From the NCBI GenBank assembly GCA_945901065.1, contig CAMDKI010000006.1:152876-216875 (forward strand): 64,000 bases of DNA. The letters run 5' to 3'. Below the pieces are notes generated by a model, which made no database searches, had not been told where the DNA came from, and worked only from the letters and a program-made list of their open reading frames with translations. The first letter of the stretch is position 1. Every line of letters starts with the position of its first letter. Shown piece by piece: positions 25,142 through 33,283 of this stretch. Made by a program: the position numbers and the translations under genes. Source of the DNA: Chitinophaga pinensis. GTDB lineage: Bacteria > Bacteroidota > Bacteroidia > Chitinophagales > CAIOSU01.

Positions 25142-25237
25142 CAGTAATATCGATAACAGCACTAAGCCTAAACTTACAACGATAGTTGTTGATGAAAGCA
25201 TGCACACTTCATGATGGTAAACAACCATGCTTTCAGG
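25142..25237 (-). pseudogene. Decayed fragment of an ECF sigma factor gene
   Basis: About 96 bases closely match part of the intact sigma gene at about 23590-23682 in the same orientation. Shared blocks include CGATAGTTGTTGATGAA and AAACAACCATGCTTTCAGG, with GTAGTATCGATAA versus GTAATATCGATAA before them. The fragment corresponds to the codons for LKAWLFTIMKNIFINNYRRK and a little beyond, but indels break the frame. The 537-base gap 24910-25446 that holds it contains no other coding sign, besides the half-site cluster and a terminator. Confidence 0.8.
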
Positions 25238-25368
25238 ATCAAGCCAGAGAGCCTTCCTAAGTCTGTAACGATTAATAAAGTCCGCCTAGTAATAATAGTT
25301 CCCTCTGCTTTTTGCGAAAGCGCTACTTAGCTAGGCTAAAACAGCCCCATTGCAACCATAAACAGAAA

Positions 25369-25406
25369 CGGTTTAGAATTTAACTGGTCAGTTAAATTCT
25401 AAACCG
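25369..25406 (-). terminator. Perfect 17-bp hairpin after the TPR gene
   Basis: CGGTTTAGAATTTAACT (25369-25385) and its exact reverse complement (25390-25406) around a 4-base loop, 41 bases downstream of the TPR-gene stop. It closes the seven-gene exbB operon on the minus strand; no strong T-tract follows. Confidence 0.75.
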
Positions 25407-25446
25407 CTATGGATAAAAATAATCTTAGAAAAGGAAAAAAAGCTGC

Positions 25447-27036
25447 TTACTTCGCGTTTTTCAAGAACTCATCTGCCTTGGCGTTTGCTGGGTCTAGCTC
25501 TTTTACTTTCAACCAGGCCGTTTTGGCTTTAGCACTATCTTTTTTAAGGAAGTAGTAGTAGCCCAAGTATGAATTTGCCTCTATGAGTTCCTTTTTATAC
25601 TTGGTAGCATCAACCGCTAGCTCAACAAATTTTTCGTAGTGAGGCAAAGCCAACCCTGCGGTTGATTCTGGATCAAGCTGCGAGGCAACTCGTGCGCGCC
25701 ACAAGAAACCGATAGCGGCAGTTGGCTGCAACTCGTTCACTTTGGCAAAGGCACTATCGGCTCCTTGGTAATTAGCGCCGTAATAGTAAGCCCTGCCTAT
25801 TTGGAAGTAATCTTGTGAAGTTGACTTACCAAATACTAGCATTTTTTGCTTGTAGGCTTCGGCAGACTCAAAATACCTTTTTTGGGTCATCAACAAAACC
25901 GCCAGTTCGTCATAAAGCTCAGGTTCTGGCTCTCCTTCCAGGATGGCTTTATTGAAATTATCTACGGCTAAAGAGTCCTTGCCTGTTTTTGATAGCAGGC
26001 GGGCGTAGTAGGTATAGTCACTAGCAATTACCTTGCTGGTATCTACCTTGGCAAAAAAGTTTTCCAATTGCGCCAAGCCTTCAGGATATTTGCCTTGCTC
26101 GTAGTATGAGTATCCAATCAAGCGGCTCCATATTACATTGGAGTTGTCCTTGCGCATCAATTCTTCAATCAAGCTGATAGTTTTAGGATAGTCTTTAGCA
26201 AGAAACACGAACGAAGCATAACGAGATTGGGTTTCCAAATCGTTATTTCCTGATAGGGCCAAGTATTGGTCCATCATCTTTACCGCTTCTTCGTGCTGTT
26301 TGGCCAAGTGATATAGCTCGGCCAATTCGCGGTATACTGGTATAAAGGCAGGGTCTATCTCATTGGCCTTTTTAAAGTGTTCCCTAGCCTCGTTGTAGTT
26401 ACGCGAAGTGATGTAGATTTTGCCAATATTGTTGTAGGCCACCGCCAGTTTACCATGCTTCTCGTAGGCAAACTCATAGTTGGTAATGGCAGTACCAGCG
26501 TTGTTGCTTGCCAAGTAAGCATCACCTAGTAATAGGTAAGCCTCAATGCTGTTCTTGTCTAACACAAGAGCCTTCTTAAATGTGGTTACTGCTAGGTCGG
26601 TTTGTTTTTTTGAAGCGTTTAAATACGCCTCGCCAACAAAAATGAATGCTTTGGCATCCTTAGTTTTATCTTTTACTGTAAGTTTGTTAAAGTAGTCAAT
26701 GGCGGCGGTAGTGTTGCCTTCGTCCAAAGCTAACTTGCCAAGGCCGGCAAAATTGTAGTTTACCTTGTCTTCTGGTTTAATGCCCTTATTATAATATATG
26801 CGAGCAGAATCTTTTTTGCCTTCGCTGTATAGCAAGTTGCCCATGCGATAGTTCAGTTCTGCATCGGCAGGGTTGCCAGCTACTAAAGCCTTAAGGGTTT
26901 CTTTGGCCTTATCGTTCTGTTCGTTCCAAAGTAGGTTTTGCACGTCGTCCCAAGTTTGGGCGGTAGCGGCCGGAGCCATGCCTAGAAACAAAAGGGCAAT
27001 CAATACACAATTCTTAAAAGGAAGCATCGGTTTCAT
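25447..27036 (-). CDS. Exported TPR-repeat protein at the end of the TonB operon
   Basis: 529 residues from ATG 27036 (MKPMLPFKNCVLIALLFLG), chosen because it starts a signal peptide ending ATAQ; an earlier in-frame ATG would overlap the upstream gene. The mature protein is a solenoid of about ten tetratricopeptide units, e.g. ELNYRMGNLLYSEGKKDSA, AVAYNNIGKIYITSRNYNEA and FIPVYRELAELYHLAKQHEE. Probably a periplasmic scaffold. A TPR gene closing an exbB-exbD-exbD-tonB-pstS group is a recurrent Bacteroidota arrangement as I know it; its function is unknown. Confidence 0.88.
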   Translation of the reverse strand: MKPMLPFKNCVLIALLFLGMAPAATAQTWDDVQNLLWNEQNDKAKETLKALVAGNPADAELNYRMGNLLYSEGKKDSARIYYNKGIKPEDKVNYNFAGLGKLALDEGNTTAAIDYFNKLTVKDKTKDAKAFIFVGEAYLNASKKQTDLAVTTFKKALVLDKNSIEAYLLLGDAYLASNNAGTAITNYEFAYEKHGKLAVAYNNIGKIYITSRNYNEAREHFKKANEIDPAFIPVYRELAELYHLAKQHEEAVKMMDQYLALSGNNDLETQSRYASFVFLAKDYPKTISLIEELMRKDNSNVIWSRLIGYSYYEQGKYPEGLAQLENFFAKVDTSKVIASDYTYYARLLSKTGKDSLAVDNFNKAILEGEPEPELYDELAVLLMTQKRYFESAEAYKQKMLVFGKSTSQDYFQIGRAYYYGANYQGADSAFAKVNELQPTAAIGFLWRARVASQLDPESTAGLALPHYEKFVELAVDATKYKKELIEANSYLGYYYFLKKDSAKAKTAWLKVKELDPANAKADEFLKNAK

Positions 27037-27049
27037 TACTATAGTTGTT

Positions 27050-27961
27050 TTAGTTCTTAAATTCCACAATCCTTACTGGCATCGTGGCCGGCACCAACCC
27101 TGATTTCAGTACAATGCGTTGGCCCTTATCACTGGCCATGAAGGATGCAAATCCCGTGCCTAATCCGGCACGTGCCTCTCGGCTTACAATATATAGGCTT
27201 CTTATTAAAGGATAGCTACTATCGGCAATATAGGCTTGGTAGGGCTGCAAGCCACGTGGGCCAGTGGTTTCAGAGCTTATGCGCAACACCTTTACCTTGC
27301 TTAAGAAATCGTAGCTAACGGAGTCATCGGTATCGCTAATCCAGTTTACGCCAATGATACCAACCGCCCTAGGATTGTTGGCCACGTAGTTGATTACCTC
27401 TGGGTTAGTGTTAACTGCAAAACAATATGGTGCAAAATCGGGCGAAAATTTTTCTTTTAAGTATCGCACTGTGCTGGAGTTCGAATTATCGAACACTACC
27501 TGTATACTATTTGAGTCAGTTGCACCAACTTTCCAAGCCGTAGGGTTACCAGCCAACAGTTGGCGAAGTTGATCTAACGATATGATCGTATCGGGGTTAT
27601 CCGGGTGAACAATCAAGGCGACTGCATCAATGGCTACTTTAGTGATGCGCGGAATGAGCTTGCGTTGATCGAAATATGCCTGTTCGGCTTCGGTGAGCGT
27701 GCGGGTTACTATTGCTAGCCTTACGCTATCTGATAATAGTAGTTGCATCGCTTCGGTCTCGGGCAGGTACTGGGCCTCTATCGCTGCATACTTATAAAAG
27801 CCGTGGAACACATCTAACTCCGTTTTCACGAGGGGATAGTACGTTTCATCAACACTTATTTGTATTTGGCCCGAGGTAGTATTATCCTGTTCGGTGGTGC
27901 TGCTGTTATTGCAACTAGATACTGCAAATGCCAGTAGTGCTATCATTACAATCGTTCTCAT
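27050..27961 (-). CDS. PstS-like phosphate-binding lipoprotein
   Basis: 303 residues. Lipoprotein signal with lipobox VSSC (C17) followed by a Ser/Thr/Gln-rich linker. The body matches PBP-like substrate-binding proteins of the PstS family: DETYYPLVKTELDVFHG at the start, DSNSIQVVFDNSNSSTVRYL as the anion-binding stretch and ANNPRAVGIIGVNWISD. No pstC, pstA or pstB lies in the window. It sits within the TonB operon, 13 bases before the TPR gene, so it may serve TonB-dependent uptake or sensing rather than a Pst ABC transporter. That last point is inference. Confidence 0.85.
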   Translation of the reverse strand: MRTIVMIALLAFAVSSCNNSSTTEQDNTTSGQIQISVDETYYPLVKTELDVFHGFYKYAAIEAQYLPETEAMQLLLSDSVRLAIVTRTLTEAEQAYFDQRKLIPRITKVAIDAVALIVHPDNPDTIISLDQLRQLLAGNPTAWKVGATDSNSIQVVFDNSNSSTVRYLKEKFSPDFAPYCFAVNTNPEVINYVANNPRAVGIIGVNWISDTDDSVSYDFLSKVKVLRISSETTGPRGLQPYQAYIADSSYPLIRSLYIVSREARAGLGTGFASFMASDKGQRIVLKSGLVPATMPVRIVEFKN

Positions 27962-27985
27962 AAAATAACGGGGTTAATGCGTAAA

Positions 27986-28192
27986 TTAATCCTTGCCGGT
28001 AGTTTTATAGAAACTATAGTAGCGGTAGGCCCTAAAGAAGCCATAAAGAATTACGGTAACACCGAAAACAATTCGCGCTACTGGATGTACTTCAGGCATT
28101 ATTATTTGCCCTGCAACCAGTACACCAATGCCTAAGGTGACAAACAAAATAACCATTAAGACACCAAACCCGAAAAAGAAGCGCTGAAACAT
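27986..28192 (-). CDS. Small two-helix membrane protein in the TonB operon
   Basis: 68 residues with two hydrophobic segments (about 4-30 and 39-55) and a basic, Tyr-rich tail (YRYYSFYKTTGKD). No family named. It lies 11 bases after tonB and 24 before the pstS-like gene, so it is part of the operon. Its position between TonB and the lipoprotein suggests an accessory of the energising complex; nothing in the sequence proves it. Confidence 0.75.
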   Translation of the reverse strand: MFQRFFFGFGVLMVILFVTLGIGVLVAGQIIMPEVHPVARIVFGVTVILYGFFRAYRYYSFYKTTGKD

Positions 28193-28203
28193 AGCCTGGT
28201 TAC

Positions 28204-28998
28204 TTATTGCAACACAAACTTAATGGGCACTGTGTAAGTTACCGATACTTCTTTACCGTTCTGCTTGCCTGGTTTCCATTGTGGCATGGCTTTTACCACG
28301 CGCAAGGCTTCTTTGTCAAGGTAGCTATCTACGCCCCTAACCACCTTTGCTTTGGTCACGCTTCCTAGTTTGTCGATAACAAACTCCACGTAAACGGTAC
28401 CTTCAATATCGTTTTCTCGTGCCACGGCAGGATACTTGGTATTGTTGGCTAGGTACTTTTGCAATTCGCCATCACCACCCGGGAAAACCGGCATTTGCTC
28501 AACGATACGGAATACTTGCTCTACTTCTGGCTCATCAATTACTTTATCGCCAGTACCTTCAAGCAAACTCAAATCAACACCATCAGGGTCGCCTTCAACG
28601 GTCGTTTCGGCCGATGTCTTATCTACAAACTCCTCTTGTGCCGGCGGTATTTCATCAGGCTCAACCTCTTCCACAATTACCGGAGCTACAAATTTAATGG
28701 TGCTCTGCAAAGGCGGCGGTGGTGGTGGCGGTGGTGGTGGTGGTGCAGTAGGGTCAATTGGCTCTGGTGGCGGCAACGCTTCGTTTTCGAAGTCCATTGG
28801 CACTACCACTTCGGGTGCTTCTGCCAATAGGCTGGCAATATATGGGGCACTTACTCCAATTGCAAAAAACGAAACACCGATACCACAGGCAATCAATACG
28901 TTGCGGGCAGAGTTTCTGCGAAGCTCAAAAGCTCCGTACTCCTGGTTTCTACCAGAAAAAACGATATCGGTCCAATTTTCACTAAAAATAGAAGCCAT
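28204..28998 (-). CDS. tonB: TonB energy-transducer protein
   Basis: 264 residues. N-terminal cytoplasmic stretch, one membrane helix (about 31-53), a Pro/Glu-rich periplasmic linker with an unbroken run of ten prolines near residue 87, and a C-terminal TonB domain. The C-terminal domain has the Bacteroidota-type entry FPGGDGELQKYLANNTKYP and ends VSVTYTVPIKFVLQ. It passes proton-motive energy from ExbB/ExbD to outer-membrane transporters. Directly downstream of two exbD genes in one operon. Confidence 0.95.
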   Translation of the reverse strand: MASIFSENWTDIVFSGRNQEYGAFELRRNSARNVLIACGIGVSFFAIGVSAPYIASLLAEAPEVVVPMDFENEALPPPEPIDPTAPPPPPPPPPPPLQSTIKFVAPVIVEEVEPDEIPPAQEEFVDKTSAETTVEGDPDGVDLSLLEGTGDKVIDEPEVEQVFRIVEQMPVFPGGDGELQKYLANNTKYPAVARENDIEGTVYVEFVIDKLGSVTKAKVVRGVDSYLDKEALRVVKAMPQWKPGKQNGKEVSVTYTVPIKFVLQ

Positions 28999-29034
28999 AT
29001 TATCTATGCTTTCTTACAATGAAACATTAAATTA

Positions 29035-29673
29035 TTAAGGTGCAGGGTCAACAGGCGGTGCTGCATTATTCGTGCCATTAATCATATCCAACTCAATAGG
29101 GTCGATATCAACTATGGCATACTTACCTACTTGGTTGATGAGTAACTCATCCAATATATCAATAAGGTTAGCATAAGTTGCATCCTCATCAGCCTTTACA
29201 AAAACGAACATAGCATCTTTGGCACTGCGTATTTTGCTTACTTCCTGCTTATACTCATCAGCATTTATCTCCTTACTCCTAAGCCTGGTTCTTTGCTTTT
29301 CGATGTCAGCAATATGCTTTGCATTCTTTTCGCGCAAAACTTTCCTGATTCCCTCGTTAGGATCAAAGTCAGTTTGCTTTACATCAGGGTTATCACCCAA
29401 CCCACTGTAGTAGTATATCTTATTTTTGTCTGATAGTATAATGGTCAAAGCCAAGTCGTCATCTACTTTAGTAGAATCGATTGGTTTGTCCTCCTTATCC
29501 GGCATTACTATAGGCAAGGCTTGTGGCTTGCTCAGGGTAGTAGTTAACATGAAAAACGTGATCAGAAGAAAACCAAGATCTACCATTGGGGTAAGATCTA
29601 TTCTGGTTGACATTTTCTTTGACCTGGTTTTCCCTCCTTTACCACCACCCCCACCGGTATTAATTTCTGCCAT
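29035..29673 (-). CDS. exbD: ExbD/TolR family protein (second copy)
   Basis: 212 residues. Gly/Lys-rich cytoplasmic N-terminus (INTGGGGGKGGKTRSKK), one membrane helix about 28-50 with the proton-path aspartate in PMVDLGFLLITFFMLTTT, and a periplasmic domain with a charged coiled insert. It forms the stator channel with ExbB. Longer than typical ExbD (about 140) because of the insert EKQRTRLRSKEINADEYKQ at about 120-140. 41 bases separate it from exbD copy 1. Confidence 0.93.
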   Translation of the reverse strand: MAEINTGGGGGKGGKTRSKKMSTRIDLTPMVDLGFLLITFFMLTTTLSKPQALPIVMPDKEDKPIDSTKVDDDLALTIILSDKNKIYYYSGLGDNPDVKQTDFDPNEGIRKVLREKNAKHIADIEKQRTRLRSKEINADEYKQEVSKIRSAKDAMFVFVKADEDATYANLIDILDELLINQVGKYAIVDIDPIELDMINGTNNAAPPVDPAP

Positions 29674-29714
29674 GGGTATGTTGTTTTACTGTATTAACAA
29701 AATTAGGTAACAGG

Positions 29715-30317
29715 TTATTTAAACGGGTCGGCTTCTAGGTCAGTAACGAAGTTAAAGTCGTTCACGTTTTTGTCCTGAATGATGTCGAACACGCGCTTTA
29801 CTACCGGGTATTCCGTTTCTTGGTCGCCTTTAATGGCAATCTTGAATTTTGGATTCGATTGACGGGCAGCCAAAATCCAATCGCCCAACTCATTGTTTAA
29901 TGAGTCGATAGGAACTCCTGGTTGCTCAACCTTGCCTCTCTCTGAGCCTGACATAGCCAAGTAAGGCTTCAACTGACCAATAGGAATACCCACGTTGGAT
30001 ACCAATGAAAATTGGGCTTTCTCTACATCGGTAAACGTAATGTTACGTTTGCTACCGATACGCTCCAGCATCTGTACACGGGTCTCTTGTCCATCAATGC
30101 CAAAAAACACCCTACCCTCTTTGTCAATCATAATTTGAAGGACATTGGTTTCCGGTACTTTGAGTTCCGAGATAGAAGAGGGGGTATCAACCACCACTGC
30201 TTCGTCGGGTTTAAATTTGGTAGTGAGGATGAAGAACGTAAGCAACAGGAACGCTACGTCGCACATAGCGGTCATGTCAACTGACGTACTTTTCCTCGGT
30301 ATTTTTGCCTTAGCCAT
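29715..30317 (-). CDS. exbD: ExbD/TolR family protein (first copy)
   Basis: 200 residues. Membrane helix about 11-33 with the essential aspartate in MTAMCDVAFLLLTFFILTT, then a periplasmic domain ending IQDKNVNDFNFVTDLEADP. The two ExbD proteins differ in length and sequence and probably form a mixed dimer, as proposed for other Bacteroidota with two tandem exbD genes. It follows exbB by 34 bases. Confidence 0.94.
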   Translation of the reverse strand: MAKAKIPRKSTSVDMTAMCDVAFLLLTFFILTTKFKPDEAVVVDTPSSISELKVPETNVLQIMIDKEGRVFFGIDGQETRVQMLERIGSKRNITFTDVEKAQFSLVSNVGIPIGQLKPYLAMSGSERGKVEQPGVPIDSLNNELGDWILAARQSNPKFKIAIKGDQETEYPVVKRVFDIIQDKNVNDFNFVTDLEADPFK

Positions 30318-30351
30318 AACTATTGCTGTTTTGTACGATAAAACTCACTTA

Positions 30352-31173
30352 TTACTTCTTCTCGGTAGAAGAGTAGGTGCGGATGATAGTGAAACCAGCC
30401 TCATCAATGCTATAAGTAAGCTTGTCGATTTTAGTAGTAAAGTAGTTGTAGGCAATAATGGCTAGCGCAGAAGCGAAGATACCTAGGGCTGTGTTAATCA
30501 AAGCCTCAGAGATACCGTTTGCCAAACCTACTGAATCTGGAGCACCTGCTTGTGCAAGAGCCGCAAACGCCTTGATCATACCTACTACGGTACCCAATAG
30601 ACCTACAAGTGTAGCTACAGAAGCAATGGTAGCGATGATAACCAAGTTATTCTCCAAAGAAGGCAATTCCAATTCGGTAGCTTCTTCAAGGTCTTTTTGG
30701 ATAGCTAGAACCTTTTGATCTTTATCGCCAGTAGTTTCGGATTGTACTGCTTTGTATTTGTACAGGCCAGCTTTAACTACATTGCCCAAAGAACCTTTTT
30801 GTTTGTCGCACTCAGCAATGGCTTGGTCAACATTGTTGCTCATCAACAAAGAGCGAATTTTTGCCAAGAAATCGTCAGAGCTACCTTTTCCGCTAGCAGC
30901 AGCAATTGTAATGAAGCGCTCGATAGCGAAAATAACTACCAAAACCACTAGTGACATAAGAATAGGTACGATAACGCCACCTTTGTAGATGATACCAAGA
31001 TAGTTGCCTGGTAGTGGGTGATTGGCATTATCCCCTTCTTCGAAGTTGGTGCCGGCACCAAATATAGTGTAGAACACTACATAGCTAATGACAATAACCA
31101 ATGGAATAACGATAAGCGCAAACCATGATTGAATTGGACTTTTTTTCTTCTGGGACAAAAGTTGATCTTTCAT
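30352..31173 (-). CDS. exbB: MotA/TolQ/ExbB proton channel protein
   Basis: 273 residues. Helices at about 16-38 and 65-88, then a cytoplasmic loop, then the conserved paired helices LVIIATIASVATLVGLLGTV and ISEALINTALGIFASALAII with the family Thr and Glu-Ala-Leu residues. Pentameric inner-membrane channel that energises TonB with ExbD. First gene of the seven-gene operon exbB-exbD-exbD-tonB-small-pstS-TPR. A TATATTTG box (31247-31254, minus) lies 74 bases upstream. Confidence 0.95.
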   Translation of the reverse strand: MKDQLLSQKKKSPIQSWFALIVIPLVIVISYVVFYTIFGAGTNFEEGDNANHPLPGNYLGIIYKGGVIVPILMSLVVLVVIFAIERFITIAAASGKGSSDDFLAKIRSLLMSNNVDQAIAECDKQKGSLGNVVKAGLYKYKAVQSETTGDKDQKVLAIQKDLEEATELELPSLENNLVIIATIASVATLVGLLGTVVGMIKAFAALAQAGAPDSVGLANGISEALINTALGIFASALAIIAYNYFTTKIDKLTYSIDEAGFTIIRTYSSTEKK

Positions 31174-31423
31174 ACTTACTGGGTTTTGAAACGAAGTTTT
31201 TTTCTGTTTTGAGTTACTTGATTACTAATTTTAGAGTACCAAACGCCAAATATAACAATGCTAGGTAACAAATTTCATAGTCCTTCGTGTTAATTATAGC
31301 GGATGGGGTAGCAAGATAGTATTTTTTAGTTAGCGGATAACGGTGAGGTCGGAGATAATATTGCGCTCAATAAATTGATTTTCAATTAATTGAATGGGTA
31401 TACCAGTAAATTTTCCACAATCG

Positions 31424-31459
31424 AAAAAAAAACTTGTGGAAAGGCATCTTTTGCCTTCC
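31424..31459 (-). terminator. Intrinsic terminator with T9 tract
   Basis: On the minus strand GGAAGGCA, a short loop and TGCCTTTCC (31438-31459), then ACAAG and a run of nine T (31424-31432). A textbook Rho-independent terminator 4 bases after the stop at 31463. The rest of the gap 31174-31423 (upstream of exbB) shows only the -7 box noted there. Confidence 0.9.
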
Positions 31460-31462
31460 CTA

Positions 31463-31951
31463 TTACTTTAACCCAAACATTACTTGCAGGCAATCCCACA
31501 AATAACGCTTGCGCTTCGGGTCGGCACGCAGGGTTTCTAAGCTATCGGAAAACAAAATGCGCACGCCTTGCATGGGCAGTTCAACATACCGTTTGGCAGC
31601 CACTAGCATGCCCATATCGGCAGGTGTAGCGCCAAACACAAGCATATAGGTGCAATTTAGCTGTTTGGCTAAGTTGGTAAACGCAGGTGCAGCCACATCC
31701 GATAAATTTACCAGCCCTACGGCAGTCGGGTCCAGTTTCAGGGCACCTAATATTTTAAATAGCTGGTCGCGGTCATCGTTGGCCAGCGGCGTTAAACTGC
31801 TATAAATAATGGCCACCTTATTGCCATTGGTTCCTTCAATAGGAAACTGACTCGGTAAATTGGCTTGCTTGAGTATGTACAAGTCGTTTCCGTCAAATAA
31901 TTTAGCAATGGCCCCGTTATCTATACCCAATTCGTTTACCATAGCCTGCAT
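31463..31951 (-). CDS. Hypothetical protein, not recognised
   Basis: 162 residues, soluble, no signal peptide or membrane segment. A regular alternation of beta and helix (VAIIYSSLTPL, KILGALKLD, CTYMLVFGATPAD, QGVRILFSDSLETL) suggests an alpha/beta fold of Rossmann type. The end is PKRKRYLWDCLQVMFGLK. No nucleotide-binding P-loop or other motif is seen. It is a single gene between the exbB promoter region and ilvE, read opposite to ilvE, with its own strong terminator. Confidence 0.7.
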   Translation of the reverse strand: MQAMVNELGIDNGAIAKLFDGNDLYILKQANLPSQFPIEGTNGNKVAIIYSSLTPLANDDRDQLFKILGALKLDPTAVGLVNLSDVAAPAFTNLAKQLNCTYMLVFGATPADMGMLVAAKRYVELPMQGVRILFSDSLETLRADPKRKRYLWDCLQVMFGLK

Positions 31952-32053
31952 CTACTTTTATTTTTGATTATAGCCTTTATTTTGCTTCCTTTGCCCATAT
32001 ATTCAACAATTAATTGTATCTTAAGCGTAGGGCACTAAAACCTTAAAAACTTG

Positions 32054-33130
32054 ATGAAATACGATATCAAAGTTACAAAAACCAACCAATCGCACATCAG
32101 CGAAGTTGATTTCGAGAACCTACCGTTCGGAAGGGTATTCTCGGATCATATGTTTATTGCTGATTACAAAAATGGCGTTTGGGGTGACTTGCGTATCGTG
32201 CCTTTCGATAATATACCTACACACCCGGCCACTTCGGCGTTGCACTATGGCCAATCAATATTTGAGGGATTAAAAGCATTTCGAAACAGCAATGGCGAAA
32301 TCCAGATTTTCCGCCCTACTAAAAATTTGGAACGATTAAACCTTTCTGCTGCCCGAATGGCCATGCCCGCACTGCCCCAAGACCTGTTTATGCAGGCACT
32401 GGATACGCTGGTATTGCTAGACCAAAAATGGGTGCCTACATCGGCAGGCAGCTCCTTATACATACGCCCATTTATGTTTGCTACCGATGAGTATGTGGGC
32501 ATTAAGGCATCCGACAACTATAGATTTATCATATTTACGTGCCCGGTACAATCGTACTACAGCGCACCCGTAAAAGTACTCATCGCTGATAAACATGTAC
32601 GGGCATTTCCGGGCGGAACTGGCGAAGCAAAGGCCGCCGGCAACTATGCTGCAACATTACAACCGGTGCAAGAGGCACGGGCCAATGGTTTCGACCAGAT
32701 ATTGTGGACAGATGGAATAGAGTTTAAATACCTACAAGAGATTGGTACCATGAATGTATTTCTCCAAATAGATGGACAAATACTAACGCCTGCCTTGAAC
32801 GGTTGCATACTCAACGGCATTACCCGCAACAGTATACTGCAATTGCTAGCCGATAGGGGAATTGTTGCTATTGAGCGCAACATAACTGTTGACGAGCTTG
32901 TTGAAGCACACCAAAAAGGCACACTAGAAGATGCCTTTGGGGCCGGAACCGCTGCCACTATTAGCCATATTTCGCACATTGGGTATAAAGGTACTACCCT
33001 AACCCTGCCTGATATTGAAGGACGAACCTTGAGCCAAGAACTGAAGCAGGAATTGGAAGACATTAAACACGACCGTATACCCGACCGCCACGGCTGGGTG
33101 CATAAAATAGCAGTGAATGTGCTAATTTGA
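32054..33130 (+). CDS. ilvE: Branched-chain amino acid aminotransferase
   Basis: 358 residues, class IV PLP aminotransferase of the long (eukaryote/Bacteroidota-like) type, making or degrading Leu, Ile and Val. Motifs: HYGQSIFEGLKAFR near residue 65, SLYIRPFMFATDE, the PLP lysine in GEAKAAGNYAATLQ, and GAGTAATISHI near the C-terminus. ATG 32054 is preferred over the TTG three bases earlier. The TGA stop lies inside the TTTGAAAA octad array that follows. Confidence 0.95.
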   Translation: MKYDIKVTKTNQSHISEVDFENLPFGRVFSDHMFIADYKNGVWGDLRIVPFDNIPTHPATSALHYGQSIFEGLKAFRNSNGEIQIFRPTKNLERLNLSAARMAMPALPQDLFMQALDTLVLLDQKWVPTSAGSSLYIRPFMFATDEYVGIKASDNYRFIIFTCPVQSYYSAPVKVLIADKHVRAFPGGTGEAKAAGNYAATLQPVQEARANGFDQILWTDGIEFKYLQEIGTMNVFLQIDGQILTPALNGCILNGITRNSILQLLADRGIVAIERNITVDELVEAHQKGTLEDAFGAGTAATISHISHIGYKGTTLTLPDIEGRTLSQELKQELEDIKHDRIPDRHGWVHKIAVNVLI

Positions 33131-33274
33131 AAATTTGGAAATTTGAAAATGTAGGATTACTTTCTGAAAGCCTGCAATTTTCATTTCAAACATTCCGCTA
33201 GTAAATTGGTATATCCACATATTGGTCGATACCTTTACCATTTCCAAATTTTCAAATTCCCAAATTTTCAAATT
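33124..33274 (+). repeat. Inverted pair of TTTGAAAA octad arrays
   Basis: Left arm 33124-33151 (TTTGAAAA, TTTGGAAA, TTTGAAAA), right arm 33238-33274 (TTTCCAAA, TTTTCAAA, TTCCCAAA, TTTTCAAA). Spacer 86 bases. The left arm provides the TGA stop of ilvE; the right arm ends 10 bases before the start of the next gene. Confidence 0.88.
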
Positions 33275-33283
33275 AACATCCCA

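Noticed and set aside
28436-29038. Gly/Ser-rich 200-codon plus-strand frame opposite tonB
   Set aside because: The glycine run mirrors the proline run of TonB; shadow frame.
33206-33283. Longer N-terminus of the NA37 protein starting at 33206
   Set aside because: It translates the right arm of an octad array; the family start is at 33284.
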